DNA of 39,162 nt from Leptospiraceae bacterium (GTDB lineage: Bacteria; Spirochaetota; Leptospiria; Leptospirales; Leptospiraceae). The stretch is taken from the NCBI GenBank assembly GCA_017996175.1, contig JAGOHK010000039.1:1-39162 (forward strand), read 5' to 3'. Of this stretch, positions 35,436 to 39,162 are shown piece after piece. How positions within the stretch are numbered: the stretch's first letter is position 1; the number at the start of each line of letters is the position of its first letter. The position numbers were made by a program, and so were the translations under genes. The notes below the pieces were generated by a model. It saw only the letters and a list, made by a program, of their open reading frames with translations. It was not told the DNA's origin and ran no database searches.

Positions 35436-35472
35436 GCTTTGTGGTGAGGAAGGTGGGCTTTTTCGGGGTAAA

Positions 35473-35651
35473 AATCCCCCCTAGCCCCCCTTTAGCAAGG
35501 GGGGTAATAGTTCTAAGCCGCACAATTACTATTTCATCTTAAACGAAAAAAGAAACAACTTTTACTTCTTCCCCCCTTGCCAAAGGGGGGCTAGGGGGGA
35601 TTTCAAGAACAAAAAGTAATTCTTAGAACAAAGGGATTTCAAGAACAAAAA
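35473..35651. repeat. C/G-rich inverted-repeat element plus direct repeat
   Basis: Long inverted repeats with CCCCCCTAGCCCCCC and AAGGGGGG on the left (35473-35504) and the reverse complement on the right (35571-35603), separated by 66 bp. The GC of these arms is far above that of the surroundings. Immediately right, GGGATTTCAAGAACAAAAA occurs twice (35597-35615 and 35633-35651). Together they fill the 250-bp gap between the methyltransferase and DUF559 genes and look like a MITE with a local duplication. The stem could end transcription. Confidence 0.78.
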
Positions 35652-35686
35652 AGCACTGCACAAAACAAAAGAGGATAACAACTACT

Positions 35687-36076
35687 ATGCTATACTACAA
35701 AGTTGCAAATACAAAGCGAGCACGCAAGCTTAGAAGAAAAATGACACTTGCGGAGAAAAAGATTTGGAGTGAGCTTTTAAGAAAAGATAAGCTAGAAGGA
35801 TTTCGATTTTTACGACAGAAGCCGCTTGATAATTACATTGCAGATTTTTATTGTGCAGAGTTATTGCTAGTCATCGAAATCGACGGAGAATCGCACTTAG
35901 CCGAGGGAGCAAGGGAGTATGACGAACATAGGACAAAAGTTTTGAATGCTTATGGAATTGAAGTGATTCGATATACGAATGAAGAAATATTAAATCACAT
36001 TGGCGAAGTGGAAAGCGATTTAAAAGAGAACGTTAGGAAAAGAGAACAGGAATTATACAAGGATGAGAAACAATAA
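35687..36076 (+). CDS. DUF559 endonuclease-like protein
   Basis: A 129-residue DUF559 protein, related to very-short-patch repair nucleases. The family hallmark is seen in order: ARKLRRKMTLAEKKIW, GFRFLRQKPL, the catalytic-fold D53 in ADFYC, and E64-x-D66 in VIEIDGESH, consistent with a PD-(D/E)xK-like core. Such stand-alone proteins are very common, often next to repeats, and their role is not settled. Preceded by AGAGGATAA before the ATG. The next frame continues straight after its stop. Confidence 0.85.
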   Translation: MLYYKVANTKRARKLRRKMTLAEKKIWSELLRKDKLEGFRFLRQKPLDNYIADFYCAELLLVIEIDGESHLAEGAREYDEHRTKVLNAYGIEVIRYTNEEILNHIGEVESDLKENVRKREQELYKDEKQ

Positions 36077-36225
36077 AAAATGATATTCAGAAATATGTAA
36101 ATTATCTATTTGAACTACAAAATCTATCGGAAGATGGGAAAGAAGAGGATAAAATTAAAATAAGAAAATATGTATATGAAATAGAAACTTTCTTTTATGA
36201 GATTTTTGAAAAAGAAGAATTACCA

Positions 36226-37020
36226 ATGCTGGATAATCGCATCCGATCCAATTCTGTATTAGAAAGCTTTTTAGGAAAACAGAAAGAAAGAAAAGCCTTT
36301 AGTGCTATTGATTACCAATATTATTTTCTTATGTTTGTATTTAAAAACCAATATAGAATCAATGCGGGAAATTTACTGGAAAATGAAGTTATACTTGATT
36401 TTATTAATCATATAAAAGAAGAAAGTTTTACATATAAAGACATTGAACGAACTGATAGCGGGGCAACACGTTGTAACACCAACCTTAGATTTGCAATGGA
36501 TGCTTTACGGAAACTTGGGCTAATTAATTCTTCAAAGTCGGAGATAAGCAGTTCTGCAATAGACGATCCTCGATCTGCTCAGTTATCAAAACAGGGAAAG
36601 AAATTATCTGTTACTTTTTTGGGAATGTTTGTCGCAATTTCAATTCTTCTCTCTCCTGATGAGAGAAGAATTAATCCGTTTAGAAGTAAACTTCAAATTG
36701 TTTCTCATAAAGATAATTTCAGAAAATACGACGAATTCTTAATTAGTAGAGCAAATACGTTTCGAAATCACAAAAATATTGAGGGTATTTTTGTAAACCT
36801 TAACCTCAATGTTGTAGACTATGATGTATTTATAAATGAAATGGTTGGCTTTATGGAAGATTATATTAGCATTTTAAATGCATACATAAGTCGCGAAAAA
36901 AATAAAAACCTAAACGAGATAAATGCAAAGGTTATGAAATTACAATCAAATAAATCCTTTGTAAATATAACAAAAAAAATATTAGAAAGGGCTAATATAT
37001 TAATCGAAAGAATTTCGTAA
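36226..37020 (+). CDS. Hypothetical protein; true 5' end uncertain
   Basis: From the ATG at 36226 the product has 264 residues, with a likely winged-helix-like middle (TYKDIERTDSGATRCNTNLRF, MDALRKLGLI) and a helical C-terminal half; not recognised. The same frame is open back to 36067 without any ATG, GTG or TTG, and the extra stretch reads as normal protein (YVNYLFELQNLSEDGKEEDK, IETFFYEIFEKEELP). So the real protein is probably longer and either uses a rare start (ATT at 36085), or has a frame shift near the A-run at 36075-36080, where an ATG in another frame lies at 36080. Possibly a regulator or accessory of the island. Confidence 0.6.
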   Translation: MLDNRIRSNSVLESFLGKQKERKAFSAIDYQYYFLMFVFKNQYRINAGNLLENEVILDFINHIKEESFTYKDIERTDSGATRCNTNLRFAMDALRKLGLINSSKSEISSSAIDDPRSAQLSKQGKKLSVTFLGMFVAISILLSPDERRINPFRSKLQIVSHKDNFRKYDEFLISRANTFRNHKNIEGIFVNLNLNVVDYDVFINEMVGFMEDYISILNAYISREKNKNLNEINAKVMKLQSNKSFVNITKKILERANILIERIS

Positions 37021-37103
37021 GTATTTGAGAACCTTCAACTTGTGGTGATCAGCAGCATCCGAATCTGCGTGTCGAAGATTGACAAAGTAGCACTCATATA
37101 CAA

Positions 37104-37448
37104 TTAAAGGGATTCTAAACTGGCTGAGACAGCAAATAATTTGTCAAAACCTACAGCACGAAATAAATGAATTACGGACGGAGACAGTGAAACTAAGTTG
37201 AGTTTTTTATTTTTTTTAGATAAATATCCGCCCTGTCTTGCCAACATTCCAAGTCCACTTGAATCAATAAATTTAATAGGGGACATATCTATAATAAAAT
37301 CTTCAGTGCCTTTTTCATTTTCCACTTGAATTACTTCCCCTAATTCTTTGATATTGTACAAATCAAGTCCTTCATAATTTATAAATCTAATGACTAGGTA
37401 TTGTTTATATTTTTCTGTCTCTATGCTGTATTCGGATTCTTGTCCCAT
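37104..37448 (-). CDS. STAS domain anti-sigma factor antagonist
   Basis: A 114-residue STAS protein with DMSPIKFIDSSGLGML, the paralogue of 27691-28035. An ATG four codons earlier (37460) exists, but the ATG at 37448 has GAGGAAAA in front and aligns exactly with the start of the paralogue (MGQESEYSIE versus MSSDSDYGIE). It lies downstream of the intact cyclase, with 50 bases between, and is probably co-transcribed. The function would be partner switching with an anti-sigma kinase; no such kinase is in the window. Confidence 0.87.
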   Translation of the reverse strand: MGQESEYSIETEKYKQYLVIRFINYEGLDLYNIKELGEVIQVENEKGTEDFIIDMSPIKFIDSSGLGMLARQGGYLSKKNKKLNLVSLSPSVIHLFRAVGFDKLFAVSASLESL

Positions 37449-37500
37449 TTTTTTCCTCATTTAAAATTAATTTCAATTTACGATTTGATTTTACATTAGT

Positions 37501-39162
37501 CTAAGTGGGTAATAATATTCTGCCATACTGTTCCCAGAATAATCCATTGGGAACATTACTATCTGATACCATTTCTTCTTTAATTCCTAGCACATAATAC
37601 ATATCTACCTCTCCTTTATTTTTAGCATTAACTCTTCCACGGTATTCGCAAATAAAAAAATCTTTTACTATTTCGTAAGTTGCCCCGCTGATATTAATTC
37701 TACCTGGTGTACCACTGGACTCCATTCGGCTTGCTGTGTTAACTGTATCTCCCCATACATCATAAGCAAACTTCTTTTCTCCAATCACTCCAGCAACAAG
37801 GGATCCAGTATGTATTCCAAGTCTGAGTTCCCAATAAGGAAGACCAATAATTTCTTTAATTTCCTTCATCTGATTCATAAAATTCTGAATTTCAAGTGCT
37901 GCGAGAACTGCATCAATTGCATGAGTTCTATTTTTTTTGGGAATCCCGCCGGCACACATATAGCTATCGCCTATCGTTTTTAGTTTTTCTAATCTGTATC
38001 TTTCTGTAATTTTATCAAATTGAATAAAACAAGAATCTAACTCTTTAACAAGCTCTGCCGGTGATAGATTTTCTGCAATTTGTGTAAATCCTTTAAAGTC
38101 TGTAAATAATACAGAAACAGACTCGTATAAAACTGGCTCAGTAGAACCTTTCTCTTTTAATTCTTTCGCGACTTCCTCTGGGAGGATATTCAGTAGTAAC
38201 TTCTCGGACTTTTGTCTCTCCTTCTCAGCTTCTTTTTGTGCAACAATGGCAATTCCTTTTTCAATATCAGCCATCGTTCTAGCTTCTTCAGTTTCTTTGA
38301 GTAACCCGGCATTAAACACTGAACCAGAAATTTGATCGGAAAATTTCTGTAACCTATCTAGTTCATCCGGCAGAATAGAATTATCCTCTATCGGTTTATT
38401 AATGGATAAAACTCCGATTGTCTCCCCATAAATTAGCAGCGGAAAATGAAGAAAATACTTCCAGCCTGTTTTTGATTGAATCAATTGGTCTTCTTCTGAT
38501 AAATTGTCTGCTCGGTCTACCAAATTCCACAACTGGTGCTCTTGCACAAAATAGGCATTGTAAATACTTCCCAGATTTTGATTGATTTTTGTTCTCCAAT
38601 CCTTGAAATACAAAATATTCTCTTCTGGTAGAGAATTGGAAACAAAACTAAATGTATAAAATTCATCTTTTGGTTTGTCTACGAGTACCAACCAGAAATC
38701 CTTAAATCCAAAATCAGTTTCTAAGTAATACATTACAAAGCTCATTACGTCGGTAAGAGTCGATACAGAATTAATATTTCTTGTAAGTTCATTTAAGGCT
38801 TCCATCTCTAACTTTGCCTTCTCTAACTTTAAGAATGCTTTTTTTCTTTCATTCGATTCAAAAAGATTTGCAACGATAGACGATATAGATGAAATGAAAT
38901 TTTCCTCTTCTTTGGTCCATTCTTTCCTTGTTTCTAGTTTTTCGCAAACCAGTAATCCAAGAAGGTTTCCATTAGAATGTACCGGCATTTCTAATTGAGA
39001 TTGTATATTATAAAGTCTGTGATAAATTTCATTGAATTCAATTTCATTTGGATGTTCATATACATTGGGTGCAGAAAGAATTTCTCCCTCCTTAAAAAAA
39101 CTAAAATAAATTGGAAAATCATTAATAGCAAAACTCATCCCTGATTCATATTCTTTTTCTAT
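37501..39162 (-). CDS. GAF-domain class III adenylate cyclase (partial)
   Basis: The frame has an ATG at 39138 but stays open to the window edge (IEKEYESGM...), inside a GAF domain, so the 5' end is outside. Two GAF-like regions (one cut by the edge, one at about 110-255 from that ATG) are followed by a coiled linker (KERQKSEKLLLNILPEEVAKELKEKG) and a cyclase domain. It has the metal-binding Asp in LFTDFKGFTQ, the second in KTIGDSYM, the adenine-specifying Lys (EKLKTIGD) and Asp (AYDVWGDTVN), and the Asn/Arg in TVNTASRM. These choices predict cAMP synthesis. It is the intact paralogue of the remnants at 28048 and 12630. Confidence 0.88.
   Translation of the reverse strand: MEKEYESGMSFAINDFPIYFSFFKEGEILSAPNVYEHPNEIEFNEIYHRLYNIQSQLEMPVHSNGNLLGLLVCEKLETRKEWTKEEENFISSISSIVANLFESNERKKAFLKLEKAKLEMEALNELTRNINSVSTLTDVMSFVMYYLETDFGFKDFWLVLVDKPKDEFYTFSFVSNSLPEENILYFKDWRTKINQNLGSIYNAYFVQEHQLWNLVDRADNLSEEDQLIQSKTGWKYFLHFPLLIYGETIGVLSINKPIEDNSILPDELDRLQKFSDQISGSVFNAGLLKETEEARTMADIEKGIAIVAQKEAEKERQKSEKLLLNILPEEVAKELKEKGSTEPVLYESVSVLFTDFKGFTQIAENLSPAELVKELDSCFIQFDKITERYRLEKLKTIGDSYMCAGGIPKKNRTHAIDAVLAALEIQNFMNQMKEIKEIIGLPYWELRLGIHTGSLVAGVIGEKKFAYDVWGDTVNTASRMESSGTPGRINISGATYEIVKDFFICEYRGRVNAKNKGEVDMYYVLGIKEEMVSDSNVPNGLFWEQYGRILLPT

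Noticed and set aside
28825..37020. Complete DISARM, BREX or type I restriction system.
   Set aside because: Only a helicase and a methyltransferase are present; drmA/drmB/drmC, brx genes or hsdS/hsdR homologues are not seen.
1..39162. CRISPR array, prophage or integrase gene.
   Set aside because: No regularly spaced repeats and no phage structural, integrase or transposase gene was found on either strand.

Overview
The window looks like a chromosomal piece of a spirochaete of the family Leptospiraceae. The strongest marker is a close match to FcpA, the Leptospira flagellar-coiling sheath protein (23698-24627). Many lipoproteins with loose spirochaetal lipoboxes, GAF-linked class III adenylate cyclases next to STAS proteins, and AT-rich DNA agree with this. 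The genus cannot be fixed from sequence alone; an uncultured relative of Leptospira is plausible.

Layout. 1-2 kb: an ECF sigma factor with an NrsF-type membrane anti-sigma factor, then a PilZ protein. 2.1-5.4 kb: a rhodanese-like protein lacking both catalytic cysteines, and a GH31 lipoprotein related to sulfoquinovosidase YihQ. 5.5-10.5 kb (minus): a beta-lactamase-fold serine hydrolase, two small lipoproteins (one clearly Bor-like), an NAD kinase-like protein and an SPFH protein. 10.6-14 kb: an AAA/DUF4143 ATPase, a degenerate EEP-fold lipoprotein, a cyclase remnant and a slipin. 14.0-14.35 kb (minus): an unusual RNA region upstream of the slipin. A tRNA-Gln(CUG) is laid out in circularly permuted order (3' half, 4 nt, 5' half), followed by a large foldable leader closed by a 15-bp perfect inverted repeat. 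14.5-17.8 kb: three lipoproteins. 17.9-24.6 kb: housekeeping genes (M48 protease, RppH, ABC exporter, SixA-like phosphatase, Bcp peroxiredoxin, PrmC, FcpA). 25.3-27.7 kb: a lipoprotein and a TPM protein.

28-39 kb is an accessory island. A PLD-nuclease/SF2 helicase gene overlaps an Eco57I-type adenine methyltransferase gene, followed by a DUF559 endonuclease and an unknown protein. The island lies between two paralogous cyclase-STAS pairs. The right pair is intact but runs off the window edge; the left cyclase has lost its whole catalytic domain by internal deletion. A third cyclase remnant lies at 12.6 kb.

Non-coding repeats are frequent: two copies of a TA-flanked element of about 190 bp, a 130-bp element with long inverted repeats, a C/G-rich inverted-repeat element, a dispersed motif that also forms a hairpin, and a 20-bp palindrome inside the methyltransferase gene. 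The permuted tRNA and its attached leader are the most unusual content. The helicase-methyltransferase island is the best candidate defence system.
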